Source: Streptomyces dengpaensis (GTDB taxonomy: Bacteria; Actinomycetota; Actinomycetes; Streptomycetales; Streptomycetaceae). Taken from it: a DNA stretch of 64,000 nt. The notes under the pieces are model-generated. The model was given only the letters and a program-made list of their open reading frames with translations. It was not told the DNA's origin and did not search any database. Position numbers and translations under genes: made by a program. The stretch is taken from contig NZ_CP026652.1 in NCBI RefSeq assembly GCF_002946835.1, forward strand, positions 1,426,001 through 1,490,000, read 5' to 3'. Below are positions 14,813 through 23,483 of the stretch, piece by piece; within the stretch, counting starts at the first letter, position 1; every line of letters begins with the position of its first letter.

Positions 14813-15981
14813 CGTTCCTCCCCTGGAGTGGACCCTGGAATGGACCCTGGAGCGGCCCCCGGAGGAGCCCCTTCGCTGGGCCTGACGCGACGCCGGGCGG
14901 CGGCCACCCTGACCAGGCCGCCCGGCAGGAAGAGCACCACCGCCACGACGGCGGCGCCGTAGAGATACCGGGATGCCTCGCCCGGTGCGACCCCGCCCGT
15001 TCCGGGGTCCGAGACGAGGGGCAGCGCGTCGCTGTAGTGGGTCAGCAGCTGCGGCAGCAGGGAGACGAACGCGGCCCCGACCACCGCCCCGGCGACCGAG
15101 CCGAGCCCGCCGATCACGATCATGGCGAGGTACTCCAGCGAGAGGGCGATCCCGAAGTAGTCGGGCACCGTCCGCTGGAAGACCAGGGCCAGCAGCACCC
15201 CGGCCAGGCCCGCGTACGTCGAGGAGAGCACGAAGACGGCGGCGCGGTAGCGGGCGACGGGCACGCCGATCACTCCGGCCGCGATCCGGTGGTCGCGGAT
15301 CGCGTTCATGGCGCGGCCGGGGCGACCGCGCAGCACCCCGCGGGCGAAGAGCCCGCAGCCGAGGAGCAGTACCAGACCCGCGTACCAGAGCTTCTCGGCG
15401 GATCCGAACGGCACGGCGGCGACGACGAGTTCACGGTCGTCGAAGGTGAGGCCGAAGACGCTGAACGACGGTACGTCACGGCCGTTGAAGCCGCCCGTGA
15501 GATCGCGCGCGTTGAACAGCACGTGTTGCCCGATGAAAATCAGGGCGAGCGTGGCGATGCCGAGGTAGGCGCCGCGCAGCCGCCCCGCGATCGGGCTGAA
15601 CAGGCCTCCGGCGAGCCCGGAGAGGGCGACTGCGAGCACGGCCGCGAGCCAGGTCGGCAGCCCCAGGCCGGTCAGGCCGTCGCCTCCGTCGGCGGCGAAC
15701 ACGCAGTAGCCGTACGCGCCGACCGCGAGGAAGAAGGCGTGCCCCATGGAGAGCTGCCCGGTCGCGCCGGTGAGCAGGTTGATGCCGATCGCGCCGATGG
15801 CCGCGGCCATCGCGAACAGGCCGGCCTGGAGCCAGAAGCGGTCGAGGTAGAAGGGCAGGGCGAGCAGCAGGACGCCGCCGGCGGTCCACCCGTACGCCCG
15901 GGAGCCGGGCAGCCGCAGGGCGGGGCCGCGAGCGGGCCGGGGCGCGCCGCTCGCCTCTTCGCGGGTGAGGACCTCAGACAC
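14809..15981 (-). CDS. Branched-chain amino-acid-type ABC transporter permease (LivM-like)
   Basis: 390 residues from GTG 15981. About nine to ten hydrophobic segments; the family signature is 'GRLRGAYLGIATLALIFIG' and the cytoplasmic loop 'GRPGRAMNAIRDHRIAA' that contacts the ATPases. The C-terminal tail is rich in Pro and Gly. It overlaps the livH-like gene by eight bases and the binding-protein gene by four. Confidence 0.9.
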   Translation of the reverse strand: MSEVLTREEASGAPRPARGPALRLPGSRAYGWTAGGVLLLALPFYLDRFWLQAGLFAMAAAIGAIGINLLTGATGQLSMGHAFFLAVGAYGYCVFAADGGDGLTGLGLPTWLAAVLAVALSGLAGGLFSPIAGRLRGAYLGIATLALIFIGQHVLFNARDLTGGFNGRDVPSFSVFGLTFDDRELVVAAVPFGSAEKLWYAGLVLLLGCGLFARGVLRGRPGRAMNAIRDHRIAAGVIGVPVARYRAAVFVLSSTYAGLAGVLLALVFQRTVPDYFGIALSLEYLAMIVIGGLGSVAGAVVGAAFVSLLPQLLTHYSDALPLVSDPGTGGVAPGEASRYLYGAAVVAVVLFLPGGLVRVAAARRRVRPSEGAPPGAAPGSIPGSTPGEER

Positions 15982-16864
15982 GGGCGAGCTCCTTCGTGCC
16001 GAACAGCCCGGCGGGCCGGATGAGCAGGATCGCGACCATGACCAGGTAGGGCGCGAGGTCGCCGAGGCCGCGCCCGAGGAAGGTGAGGTCGCTCTGGTAG
16101 CCGGTCGCCAGGGACTCGGTGACGCCGACGAGAAGGCCGCCGACCAGCGCGCCCGTCGTCGAGTCGAGGCCCCCGAGGATCGCCGCGGGGAACGCCTTCA
16201 GCGCGGCGAGCGACGTGGCCCGTTCCAGGCCGGGTGTCGGGAAGACGGTCAGGAACAGCGCGGCGACGGCGGCGAGTCCCCCGGCCACCGCCCAGGCCCC
16301 GAGCGACACCCGGCCGAGCCGCACGCCCATCAGAGCCGCGGTCTCCGGGCTCTCCGCGGCCGCGCGCATCGCCACGCCCCAGGACGTGTACCGGAAGGCC
16401 AGCAGGAAGACCGTGATGAGCAGGGCCGCGGCGACGAAGGCCGCGATCCGGGTGTGCGCGAGGGAGACCGGCCCGACGGTGAGCACGGCGTCGCCCCACG
16501 GATCGCCCAGCGCCAGGACGTCCGTACCGAGGCGGCGGGTCAGCTCGGTGGTGAGCAGGATGTCGACGCCGATGGTGACGATGGCGAGGACACTGTGGTC
16601 GGAGCCGCGATAGCGGCGCATCACCAAGAACTCCACGGCGGCCCCCACCAGCGCGGCGCCCGCGACACCGGCGAGCAGGGCGGGCCAGAAGCCGATGTCG
16701 TCGTGGAGGGTCGCGGTGACGTAGCCGCCCGCGAGAAGCAGCGAGGCGTGGGCGAAGTTGACGACCTCGGTGGCCCGGAAGATGACGACGAAGCCGAGGG
16801 CGATGAGGGCGTAGACGGAGCCCAACGAGACGCCGTTGAGCAGGAGTTCGGCGAAGGTGCTCAT
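15974..16864 (-). CDS. Branched-chain amino-acid-type ABC transporter permease (LivH-like)
   Basis: 296 residues, about eight membrane segments. Family features are 'NGVSLGSVYALIALGFVVIF' near the N-terminus and 'AILGGLDSTTGALVGGLLVG' near the end. Pairs with the LivM-like protein to form the channel. ATG 16864 overlaps the stop of the livG-like gene. Confidence 0.92.
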   Translation of the reverse strand: MSTFAELLLNGVSLGSVYALIALGFVVIFRATEVVNFAHASLLLAGGYVTATLHDDIGFWPALLAGVAGAALVGAAVEFLVMRRYRGSDHSVLAIVTIGVDILLTTELTRRLGTDVLALGDPWGDAVLTVGPVSLAHTRIAAFVAAALLITVFLLAFRYTSWGVAMRAAAESPETAALMGVRLGRVSLGAWAVAGGLAAVAALFLTVFPTPGLERATSLAALKAFPAAILGGLDSTTGALVGGLLVGVTESLATGYQSDLTFLGRGLGDLAPYLVMVAILLIRPAGLFGTKELARV

Positions 16865-17826
16865 GAAACGGTCCCCTCTCCGTCCGTGCGCTCACCCAGG
16901 TAGGCACGCACCACCGCGGGATCGTTCTGTACGTCGCCGGGGGCGCCGTCGGCGATCAGGCGCCCGAAGTCCAGTACGGTCACCGCGTCCGCGAGCCGCA
17001 TCACCACCCCCATGTCGTGTTCCACCAGGACGATCGAGATGCCGAGGCTGTCGCGGACCCCGGCGACGACCGCGGCGGTACGGCGCCGTTCGTCGGCGGT
17101 CATGCCCGCGACGGGTTCGTCGAGGAGCAGGATCCGCGGCTCCATGCACAGGGCCCGGGCGAGTTCGGCGAGTTTCTGCTGCCCGTACGGGAGCGACCCC
17201 GCGGGCCGGTCGAGGTGGCGCTCCAGGCCCACGAACGCGGCGATCTCGCGGACGCGTTCGCGGTGCCGCCGCTCCTCGCGTGCCGCCGTGGGCAGCCGCA
17301 GTCCCGCGGCGAGGAAACCGGTACGGGTCAGCCGATGGCGGCCGAGCAGCAGGCAGTCCTCGACGGTGGCGTGCGGGGGCAGGGCGAGGTTCTGGAAGAT
17401 ACGGGCGACGCCAAGCTCCGCGATGCGGTGGGGCGGCAGGCCGGTCAGCTCCTGGTCGCCGAAGCGGACGCTGCCGGCAGCGGGCCGGCAGACACCGGAC
17501 AGCACGTTGAAGCACGTGGACTTTCCCGCGCCGTTGGGTCCGATGAGAGCGTGCACGGTGCCCGGACGCACGGTGAAGCTGACCCCGTCCAGCGCGGTCA
17601 GCCCGGCGAAGCGGACCGTCACGTCCCTGACGTGAAGCGGCGGGACGTCGGGGGCTGCGGGTGGGTGTGCGGTTTCAAGGGCTTCAGGGCCCTCGGGGTA
17701 TTCGGGGCCCTCGGGGGCTCCGGCGGTCTCGGGGACTTCGGCGGGCTCGGGGACGCCGCCTGATGCTGGAGCCTGTGCGGCGTCGGACGTCCCGGCGTTT
17801 TCAGGGCTTTCCACGGTGGGGCTCAC
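16861..17826 (-). CDS. Branched-chain amino-acid-type ABC transporter ATPase (LivG-like) with a Pro/Glu-rich N-terminal extension
   Basis: 321 residues from GTG 17826, which forms a GTGA overlap with the livF-like stop. Residues about 1-60 are a disordered Pro/Glu/Ala-rich tail unlike normal LivG. The ATPase follows: Walker A 'IGPNGAGKST', signature 'LPYGQQKLAELARAL', Walker B 'RILLLDEPVAG', switch His in 'LVEHDMG'. Length without the tail matches the family. The extension is in frame and joined directly to the ATPase, so it is part of the protein if the GTG start is right. An internal start is possible. Confidence 0.87.
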   Translation of the reverse strand: MSPTVESPENAGTSDAAQAPASGGVPEPAEVPETAGAPEGPEYPEGPEALETAHPPAAPDVPPLHVRDVTVRFAGLTALDGVSFTVRPGTVHALIGPNGAGKSTCFNVLSGVCRPAAGSVRFGDQELTGLPPHRIAELGVARIFQNLALPPHATVEDCLLLGRHRLTRTGFLAAGLRLPTAAREERRHRERVREIAAFVGLERHLDRPAGSLPYGQQKLAELARALCMEPRILLLDEPVAGMTADERRRTAAVVAGVRDSLGISIVLVEHDMGVVMRLADAVTVLDFGRLIADGAPGDVQNDPAVVRAYLGERTDGEGTVS

Positions 17827-18644
17827 CCCTTCCAGCGCGACAGGGCCGGAAGTCCGCCGCGCGCCGACGAGGACGCGTCGGCCGCCGCGTCCTCGTCGAC
17901 CACGCCGAGATAGCGACGGCGCACCTCGTCGGAGGCGGCGAGCTCGTCCGCGGGACCGGAGAGGGTCACCTCGCCGACCTCCAGGACGTACGCGCGGGAA
18001 GCGAGCCGCAGGGCGAGGGCGGCGTTCTGCTCGACGAGGAGGACTGAGGTGCCCTGCTCGTTGATCTCCCGTACGGTGTCGGCGATCCGCGCGGCCATCA
18101 GCGGGGCGAGCCCGAGCGAGGGCTCGTCGAGGAGCAGCACCTTCGGGGCGCCCATGAGCGCCCGCCCGACCGCGAGCATCTGCTGCTCCCCGCCCGACAG
18201 CAGGCCGGCCCGCTGCTGGGCCCGGTCGGCGAGCACGGGGAACAGGTCGTGCACGCGGCGCAGGGCGCGGGCCCGGTCCGCCCGGCCGCCGGGGCCGCCG
18301 AGCGCCCCGGCGCGCAGATTGTCCGCGACCGTCATCCGGGCGAACACCCGCCGCCCCTCCGGGACTTGGGACACCCCGGCGGCGACCACCCGGTCCGGCG
18401 CCAGCCGGTCCAGCGGGCGCCCGCCCAGGCTGACCGTGCCGCCAGTCACCGCTCCCCCATGGAAGGAGAGGGTCCGGCACACCGCCCGCAGCAGCGTCGA
18501 CTTGCCCGCGCCATTGCTGCCGAGGACCGCCACCACGGCTCCCTCGGGCACCTCCAGCGACACCTGACGCAGTGCGCGCACGGGTCCGTATCCGACCGAC
18601 AGATCCCGCACAAGAAGAGCGGAACCGCCCATGGCACCCCCCAT
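17823..18644 (-). CDS. Branched-chain amino-acid-type ABC transporter ATPase (LivF-like)
   Basis: 273 residues; the in-frame ATG at 18632 (MGGSALL) is an equally good start. Walker A 'LGSNGAGKST', 'QVPEGRRVFARMTV' (LivF hallmark), signature 'LLSGGEQQMLAVGRAL', Walker B 'VLLLDEPSLGL', switch 'LVEQN'. First gene of the five-gene importer operon, divergent from the PucR-like regulator at 18812; a palindrome lies between them. Confidence 0.92.
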   Translation of the reverse strand: MGGAMGGSALLVRDLSVGYGPVRALRQVSLEVPEGAVVAVLGSNGAGKSTLLRAVCRTLSFHGGAVTGGTVSLGGRPLDRLAPDRVVAAGVSQVPEGRRVFARMTVADNLRAGALGGPGGRADRARALRRVHDLFPVLADRAQQRAGLLSGGEQQMLAVGRALMGAPKVLLLDEPSLGLAPLMAARIADTVREINEQGTSVLLVEQNAALALRLASRAYVLEVGEVTLSGPADELAASDEVRRRYLGVVDEDAAADASSSARGGLPALSRWKG

Positions 18645-18741
18645 TCCTCACTCGGTGTGGCGCTCACCTCACCACCGGCGGGGACGCCCGTCCACGGCAC
18701 GCGGGCGAAACGCGGCGGGAGCCCAGAGGTGGCGGCAGCCG

Positions 18742-18759
18742 GTTGTGCGCGCGCACAAC
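18742..18759. promoter_or_regulatory. 18-bp perfect palindrome between divergent livF and regulator genes
   Basis: GTTGTGCGCGCGCACAAC is a perfect palindrome in the 167-bp space between the importer operon and the PucR-like regulator. It is about 50 bases from the regulator start and about 100 from livF, a good place for an operator serving both. Confidence 0.5.
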
Positions 18760-18811
18760 ACCGCGCGTCAGGGGCCTGTCCGGCAGCGTCCCTCGGTGGC
18801 ATCCTCCGGCC

Positions 18812-20023
18812 ATGGGAGGGCGCAGACCGCGAACCGGTCATGACTGGAAACTGCTCGCGGAGGCCTGCACGGCTCTGCTGGAACGGCTGCCGGAACTCGT
18901 CGACGAGCATCTGCGGCAGCTCACCGAGTACTCCCCGGTCTACGGACAGGTGCTGCCGTACGACCAGCAGTGGCGGGAGGCGGAGACGGCGATGCGTGTC
19001 GGCATCGAGACGATCACCGCGCCACGGGACTCGCCGCGCCGCGACCTGCAGCACGCCGAGGAGGCGGGCCGGCGCCGGGCCCAGCAGGGGCTGCCGCTGG
19101 AACTGCTCGTGCACGCCTACCGTGCCGCGGGCTATCTCGTGTGGGACGCGCTGCTGGAGAGCGCGGTGGGCCGCGAGCCCGAGCGGCTCGCGGCGCTGAT
19201 GCGGTCCGCGACGATGGTGTGGTCGGCCGTGGACGCGCAGGCCACCATCGCGTCGGAGGCCTACCTTGCCACGGAGCGGGAGCTGCGGCGCCGTACGGAC
19301 GAGCGGTTGCAGGCCCTGCTCGACGCCCTGCTCGAAGGACAGGAGGCGCCCGGACTCGCGGCGCGGGCGGCCGCGGGGCTCGATCTGCCGGAGCGCGGGC
19401 CGTATGCCGTGGTGGTGCTGCGTGCCGAGCGCCGCGACGGGCGGGAGGCGTTTCCCCGGCCCCTGCTGGGAGCCGGGCTCCGTTTCATCTGGCGGATGCG
19501 GGCCGACTGTGAGATCGGCGTGGTGGCACTGGGCCCCGGTCAGGGTCTCGACGCGGTGGCGCACCTGCTGGACGGACGGTGCTCGGGGCCGGGCGGTATC
19601 AGTCCGGTGGTGTCGGGCCTCGCCGAGCTGGGGCGGGCGCGGCGGATGGCCGAACTGGCCTTACGCACCTGCCCGCCGGACGCGACGGATGTCGTACGCC
19701 TCGATCAGCGGATGCCGACCGCCCTGGTGGTGAGCCAGCCGGAGCTCGCGGGGCGGTTGGTCGCGGACGTGTTCGGAACGCTGCTGGAGCTGGAGCCGGC
19801 GGATCGGGCGGTGCTGCTCGAAACGCTCGACGCGTGGCTGGCCTGCGAAGGTTCCGCGGGCCGGGCCGCGGGGCGTCTGTACTGCCATCGCAACACGGTG
19901 TTCAACCGCCTGCGGCGCCTGGAACAACTGACGTCCAGGTCCCTGGCCCGCCCCAGGGACCTGATCGAGATGACGCTGGCGCTGGACGCGTATCGGTTGG
20001 CGGGAGGCGGAGCGGCGGCCTGA
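18812..20023 (+). CDS. PucR/CdaR-like helix-turn-helix regulator with a TTA codon
   Basis: 403 residues from ATG 18812. The N-terminal half is a helical sensor-like region; the C-terminal helix-turn-helix is the PucR/CdaR type: 'TLDAWLACEGSAGRAAGRLY' then 'CHRNTVFNRLRRLE'. It is divergent from the liv-type importer operon and probably controls it in response to the imported compound. Codon 284 (19661-19663, in 'ELALRTC') is TTA, the rare leucine codon read by the bldA tRNA in Streptomyces, which would tie its translation to development. Confidence 0.85.
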   Translation: MGGRRPRTGHDWKLLAEACTALLERLPELVDEHLRQLTEYSPVYGQVLPYDQQWREAETAMRVGIETITAPRDSPRRDLQHAEEAGRRRAQQGLPLELLVHAYRAAGYLVWDALLESAVGREPERLAALMRSATMVWSAVDAQATIASEAYLATERELRRRTDERLQALLDALLEGQEAPGLAARAAAGLDLPERGPYAVVVLRAERRDGREAFPRPLLGAGLRFIWRMRADCEIGVVALGPGQGLDAVAHLLDGRCSGPGGISPVVSGLAELGRARRMAELALRTCPPDATDVVRLDQRMPTALVVSQPELAGRLVADVFGTLLELEPADRAVLLETLDAWLACEGSAGRAAGRLYCHRNTVFNRLRRLEQLTSRSLARPRDLIEMTLALDAYRLAGGGAAA

Positions 20024-20048
20024 GTTTTCAGCTCCGGCCGGCAAGTCT

Positions 20049-20132
20049 CAGCCCGTCCGGCGCTTGAGGACGAGCGCGAAGCGCGATGTCTTTCAGCCCG
20101 TCCGGCGTTTGAGGACGAGCGCGTCAGCGCGA
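20049..20132 (+). repeat. Two copies of a Streptomyces interspersed repeat
   Basis: CAGCCCGTCCGGCG(C/T)TTGAGGACGAGCGCG occurs at 20049 and 20094, each followed by a small GC hairpin. The same family makes the terminator at 5091-5124. Such repeats commonly sit after stop codons in Streptomyces. Confidence 0.75.
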
Positions 20133-20141
20133 CACGGGGGG

Positions 20142-20164
20142 TCTGGGGGGCAGAGCCCCCCAGA
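20142..20164. terminator. Hairpin between convergent regulator and glycerate kinase genes
   Basis: TCTGGGGGG pairs with CCCCCCAGA across a 5-base loop. It lies between the ends of the + strand regulator and the - strand glycerate kinase, so it may terminate both. Confidence 0.7.
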
Positions 20165-20206
20165 TACGGGACGGGTAGGGGCGGAGGGGGCGAAGAAACC
20201 CCCCAC

Positions 20207-21394
20207 TCACCCCAGCCCGTCGCTCAAGAAGTCCCGCCCGATGTTCTCCGCCACCCGCTCCAGAATGGGCCCGGCGTCCGCGATGCACTTCGCGACGTCG
20301 GGCTCCAGCTCGGTCAACGGGTAGGCGCGGCGAATGCCGGCCTTACCGAGGACCTCAGGAGGGAGGGCGAGCCGACCGCAGACGGCGATGACCTCCTTGC
20401 CCGCCGCACGCGCGGCCGCGGCGACACCGGCAGGAGCCTTCCCATGAAGGGTCTGCTCATCGAGCGACCCCTCACCGGTGATCACCAGCGTGGCCCGGTC
20501 CAGCGCGGACGCGAACCCGAGCACATCGAGCATGACCTCGATACCGGACCGGAACCGGGCGCCGAGCACGAGGGCCCCGTATCCGATCCCACCCGCGGCC
20601 CCGGCACCGGGGGCTGCCGCGTACGCGGCGGCCTTGGGGCCGACTGCCTTCTCCAGGACGGTGGCGAAGTGGGCGAGGGCAGCGTCGAGGACGGCCACGT
20701 CGTCAGGGCTCGCCCCCTTCTGAGGACCGTAGACGGCGGGGGCGCCCTTGGGCCCGGTGAGCGGATTGTCCACGTCGCTGGCGAGGACGAAGTCCACGGA
20801 AGCCGAGCTCGAGGGCGAAGCCGAGAAGAGGCGACGGTCCAGCCCGGACAAATCGGCGGTCACCACGTCACGCAACGCACCCCCACCCGGCCCCACCGGC
20901 TCCCCCTCCGCGTCCAGAAAACGCGCCCCGAGCGCGGACAACATCCCCGCTCCACCATCCGTCGTGGCGCTACCGCCAACGCCGAACACAATCGTGCGCG
21001 CACCGGCGTCCAACGCGGCGCGCAGCAGCTCGCCAGAGCCGTACGTGGACGCCGTGAGCGGCGCGAAGACCCCGGCGGGCAGCCGCTGCAGCCCGCTCGC
21101 CTCCGCCATCTCCACGACCGCGGTGTCACCGCGCAGCGCATACGCCGCGGTCACCTCGTCACCCAGCGGCCCGGCCACCCGCACCTCACGCCGCTCGAAG
21201 CCCGCGGCGACCGCCGCGTCGACGGTGCCGTCGCCGCCGTCGGCCACCGGCAGCGACTCGACTTCGACGCGCGGCGCGACCCGGCGCAGTCCCGCCGTGA
21301 CCCGCTCCGCGACCTGTACGGCCGTCAGCGATCCCTTGAACTTGTCCGCGGCGATGAGCACACGCGGAGTCCGATTCCCTGCAGCGTCCGCCAC
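20207..21394 (-). CDS. Glycerate kinase (GlxK/GarK family)
   Basis: 395 residues from GTG 21394 (AAGGGG upstream). Family motifs: 'VLIAADKFKGSLTAVQVAE' at the N-terminus, 'PVADGGDGTVDA', 'FGVGGSATTDGGAGMLSALG' and 'LVITGEGSLDEQTLHGKAP'. The enzyme phosphorylates D-glycerate (2-kinase type) with ATP, feeding glyoxylate-derived carbon into glycolysis. A link to glyoxylate made by the ethylmalonyl-CoA block is possible but the genes are 8 kb apart. Length is normal. Confidence 0.93.
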   Translation of the reverse strand: MADAAGNRTPRVLIAADKFKGSLTAVQVAERVTAGLRRVAPRVEVESLPVADGGDGTVDAAVAAGFERREVRVAGPLGDEVTAAYALRGDTAVVEMAEASGLQRLPAGVFAPLTASTYGSGELLRAALDAGARTIVFGVGGSATTDGGAGMLSALGARFLDAEGEPVGPGGGALRDVVTADLSGLDRRLFSASPSSSASVDFVLASDVDNPLTGPKGAPAVYGPQKGASPDDVAVLDAALAHFATVLEKAVGPKAAAYAAAPGAGAAGGIGYGALVLGARFRSGIEVMLDVLGFASALDRATLVITGEGSLDEQTLHGKAPAGVAAAARAAGKEVIAVCGRLALPPEVLGKAGIRRAYPLTELEPDVAKCIADAGPILERVAENIGRDFLSDGLG

Positions 21395-21572
21395 CTTGCA
21401 TTCCCCTTGCTTTCCGGGCCTTGCTCACGTCAAGGCAGTCGCGCCGCTGCGACCTTAACCGGAGGGAGCCCCCGCCGTCATGCCCCGCCCGCCCGCGGAA
21501 CCACACGGCTCCCCGATTGTCCGGCTCCCGGAATACCGCGCGTGCCCGCCCGGAATTGGGTAAACCAGAGCT

Positions 21573-22661
21573 ATGACCCCTGTGGGCACTGAGCTCGCCG
21601 ACCGCATCCTCGGGGGCTGGCTGGGCCGGATCGCCGGCAACATGCTCGGCAAGCCGGTCGAGCAGGGCGACCACTGGACGCGGGACCGGATCGACCGTTA
21701 TCTGCGGCAGGCCGCGGCCCTGCCACTCACCGACTACCTGCCCGAACCCGTCACCGCCGACGGCGGCCCTGACGACGGCGGCGGCGAGTTCGAGCTGCGG
21801 CCCGAGTGGCGGCAGTGCGTACGCGGCCGTATTCACGGCAGCTGCCGTGACGACGACGTCGACTACGCCATCCTCGGGCTCGACCTCCTGGAGACCCACG
21901 GCTTCTCCTTCAGCACGGAGCAGGTCGGTGATCTGTGGCTGCTGCGGCTGCCGTATCTGCAGACGTTCACGGCGGAGCGGGCCGCGTACCGCAACCTCGC
22001 CAATGGGCTGAAACCGCCGCTGACGGCGACGTACGAGAATCCCTACCAGGAGTGGATCGGTGCGCTCATCCGCGCCGACGTCTACGGCTGGACCAGCCCC
22101 GGGCAGCCGCGCCGTGCGGCCTCCCTGGCCCGCCGGGACGCCGTCCTCTCCCACACCGGCAACGGCGTGTACGGCGCGATGTGGGCGGCGGCGCTGATCT
22201 CCGCGGCGTTCACCGCCCCCACCGTGCGGCAGGCGCTGGACACGGCGCTCACGGTCATCCCCGCGAGCAGCCGCCTCGCGCGCACCGTGCGCCGGGTGCT
22301 CACGCTCCACGAGACCCGGATGCCCTGGGAGGACACACTCAGCACCGTGGGTGAGGAGACCGCGGGCCTCGGCTGGATCCACACGATCCCGAACGCCGCG
22401 GTCCTGACCGCGGGGCTCCTGTACGGCGACGGCGACTTCACCCGCACCATCACGCTGACCGTCCGCGGCGGCCTGGACACCGACTCGAACGGGGCGACCG
22501 CGGGCTCCGTCGCGGGCGTCCTGTGCGGGGCCGAGGCCGTCCCATCCCAGTGGAAGGATCCGCTGGAGGACACGGTCCGCAGCGCGGTGTTCGGCTTCGA
22601 CGGGGTACAGATCAGCGAGCTGGCATCGCGCACGGTCGCGCTCGCGGAGGCCGAGACATAG
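21573..22661 (+). CDS. ADP-ribosylglycohydrolase family protein
   Basis: 362 residues. The ARH fold is shown by 'GGWLGRIAGNMLGKPVE' near the start, 'RDDDVDYAILGL' (metal-binding acidic residues) and 'GGLDTDSNGATAGSVAGVLC' near the end, which holds the second set of Mg ligands. Family members remove ADP-ribose from proteins or small molecules or act on related glycosides. It lies directly upstream of Nudix and sirtuin genes, an ADP-ribose-themed group. Its last codons and stop lie in a 33-bp tandem repeat. Confidence 0.88.
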   Translation: MTPVGTELADRILGGWLGRIAGNMLGKPVEQGDHWTRDRIDRYLRQAAALPLTDYLPEPVTADGGPDDGGGEFELRPEWRQCVRGRIHGSCRDDDVDYAILGLDLLETHGFSFSTEQVGDLWLLRLPYLQTFTAERAAYRNLANGLKPPLTATYENPYQEWIGALIRADVYGWTSPGQPRRAASLARRDAVLSHTGNGVYGAMWAAALISAAFTAPTVRQALDTALTVIPASSRLARTVRRVLTLHETRMPWEDTLSTVGEETAGLGWIHTIPNAAVLTAGLLYGDGDFTRTITLTVRGGLDTDSNGATAGSVAGVLCGAEAVPSQWKDPLEDTVRSAVFGFDGVQISELASRTVALAEAET

Positions 22662-22763
22662 CGCACAGTCCCACTCGCGAAGGCCGGGACATAGCGCACA
22701 GTCCCACTCGCGAAGGCCGAGACATAGCACACAGTCCCACTCGCGGAGGCCGAGACATAGCGG
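22644..22763 (+). repeat. 33-bp tandem repeat, about 3.6 units, spanning a stop codon
   Basis: Units begin at 22644, 22677, 22710 and 22743 (consensus starts GCGAAGGCCGAGACATAGCG). Each unit repeats the last codons of the ADP-ribosylglycohydrolase (Ala-Glu-Ala-Glu-Thr-stop), so every copy carries the TAG. Unit length is a multiple of three. Confidence 0.92.
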
Positions 22764-22906
22764 ACGGCGGCCCTAGGGACGGTGGCGTGACCCCGAAGTA
22801 CCGCACGTACGCCGGGCGTTGGCGTAGGCGAGCCTTTGCCGCCTCGCCCAGCTGAGCAGGGCAGCGAGCCGGAGGAACGGTTGCCGAAGCTCGTTACCCT
22901 TCGTGG

Positions 22907-23398
22907 ATGACCACTCAAGACTTCGCCACCTACATCGCCGGCCTGCCCCGCGTCCTCGCCGGGGCCGCCGCCCTCTTCCGTGACGCCGAAGGGCGAGTGC
23001 TGCTCGTCGAGCCCAACTACCGTGAGGGCTGGGCCCTTCCGGGTGGCACCGTCGAATCCGACGACGGGGAAACCCCACGGCAGGGCGCGCGCCGTGAGAC
23101 CGCCGAGGAGATCGGCCTCGACGTCGAGCTCGGACGGCTCCTCGCGGTCGACTGGGTGCACGGTGCGGCGCGGCCCCCGCTGGTGGCCTACCTGTACGAC
23201 GGCGGGGTCCTCGGCGAGGACGACCTCAAGTCGATCCGCCTGCAGGAGGAGGAGCTGCTCTCCTGGCGGCTGGTGCCGCGCGGGGAACTGGCCGAGTATC
23301 TGCCGGGTGCCCTGGGGCGGCGCGTACTCGCCGGGCTCGACGTACTGGCCAAGGGCGCGGGGACGGCGGAGCTGGAAAACGGCCACCGGGTGGGCTGA
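22907..23398 (+). CDS. Nudix hydrolase
   Basis: 163 residues. The Nudix box G-x5-E-x7-R-E-x2-E-E-x-G is present in 'GGTVESDDGETPRQGARR' followed by 'ETAEEIGL', one or two residues longer than usual before the Arg. Family members split nucleoside diphosphates linked to another group; ADP-ribose is an attractive substrate because the flanking genes encode an ADP-ribosylglycohydrolase and a sirtuin, but the specificity loop is not diagnostic. Confidence 0.88.
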   Translation: MTTQDFATYIAGLPRVLAGAAALFRDAEGRVLLVEPNYREGWALPGGTVESDDGETPRQGARRETAEEIGLDVELGRLLAVDWVHGAARPPLVAYLYDGGVLGEDDLKSIRLQEEELLSWRLVPRGELAEYLPGALGRRVLAGLDVLAKGAGTAELENGHRVG

Positions 23399-23483
23399 CC
23401 GGGCGCGCAACAGCCGCCAAACCTCCTCGAAGACCAGCGATATCCATTCGCCGCGCCCCGCCGCGCGGCCTACCCTCGGCAGC

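Noticed and set aside
13550..18644. Urea/amide (urt-type) transporter instead of a liv-type importer
   Set aside because: No urease or amidase gene is near and the binding-protein sequence does not decide; left as branched-chain amino-acid type.
22612..22806. Minus-strand repeat protein ('SRPSRVGLCAM' units) over the 33-bp array
   Set aside because: It exists only because the 33-bp unit is a multiple of three; no signals.
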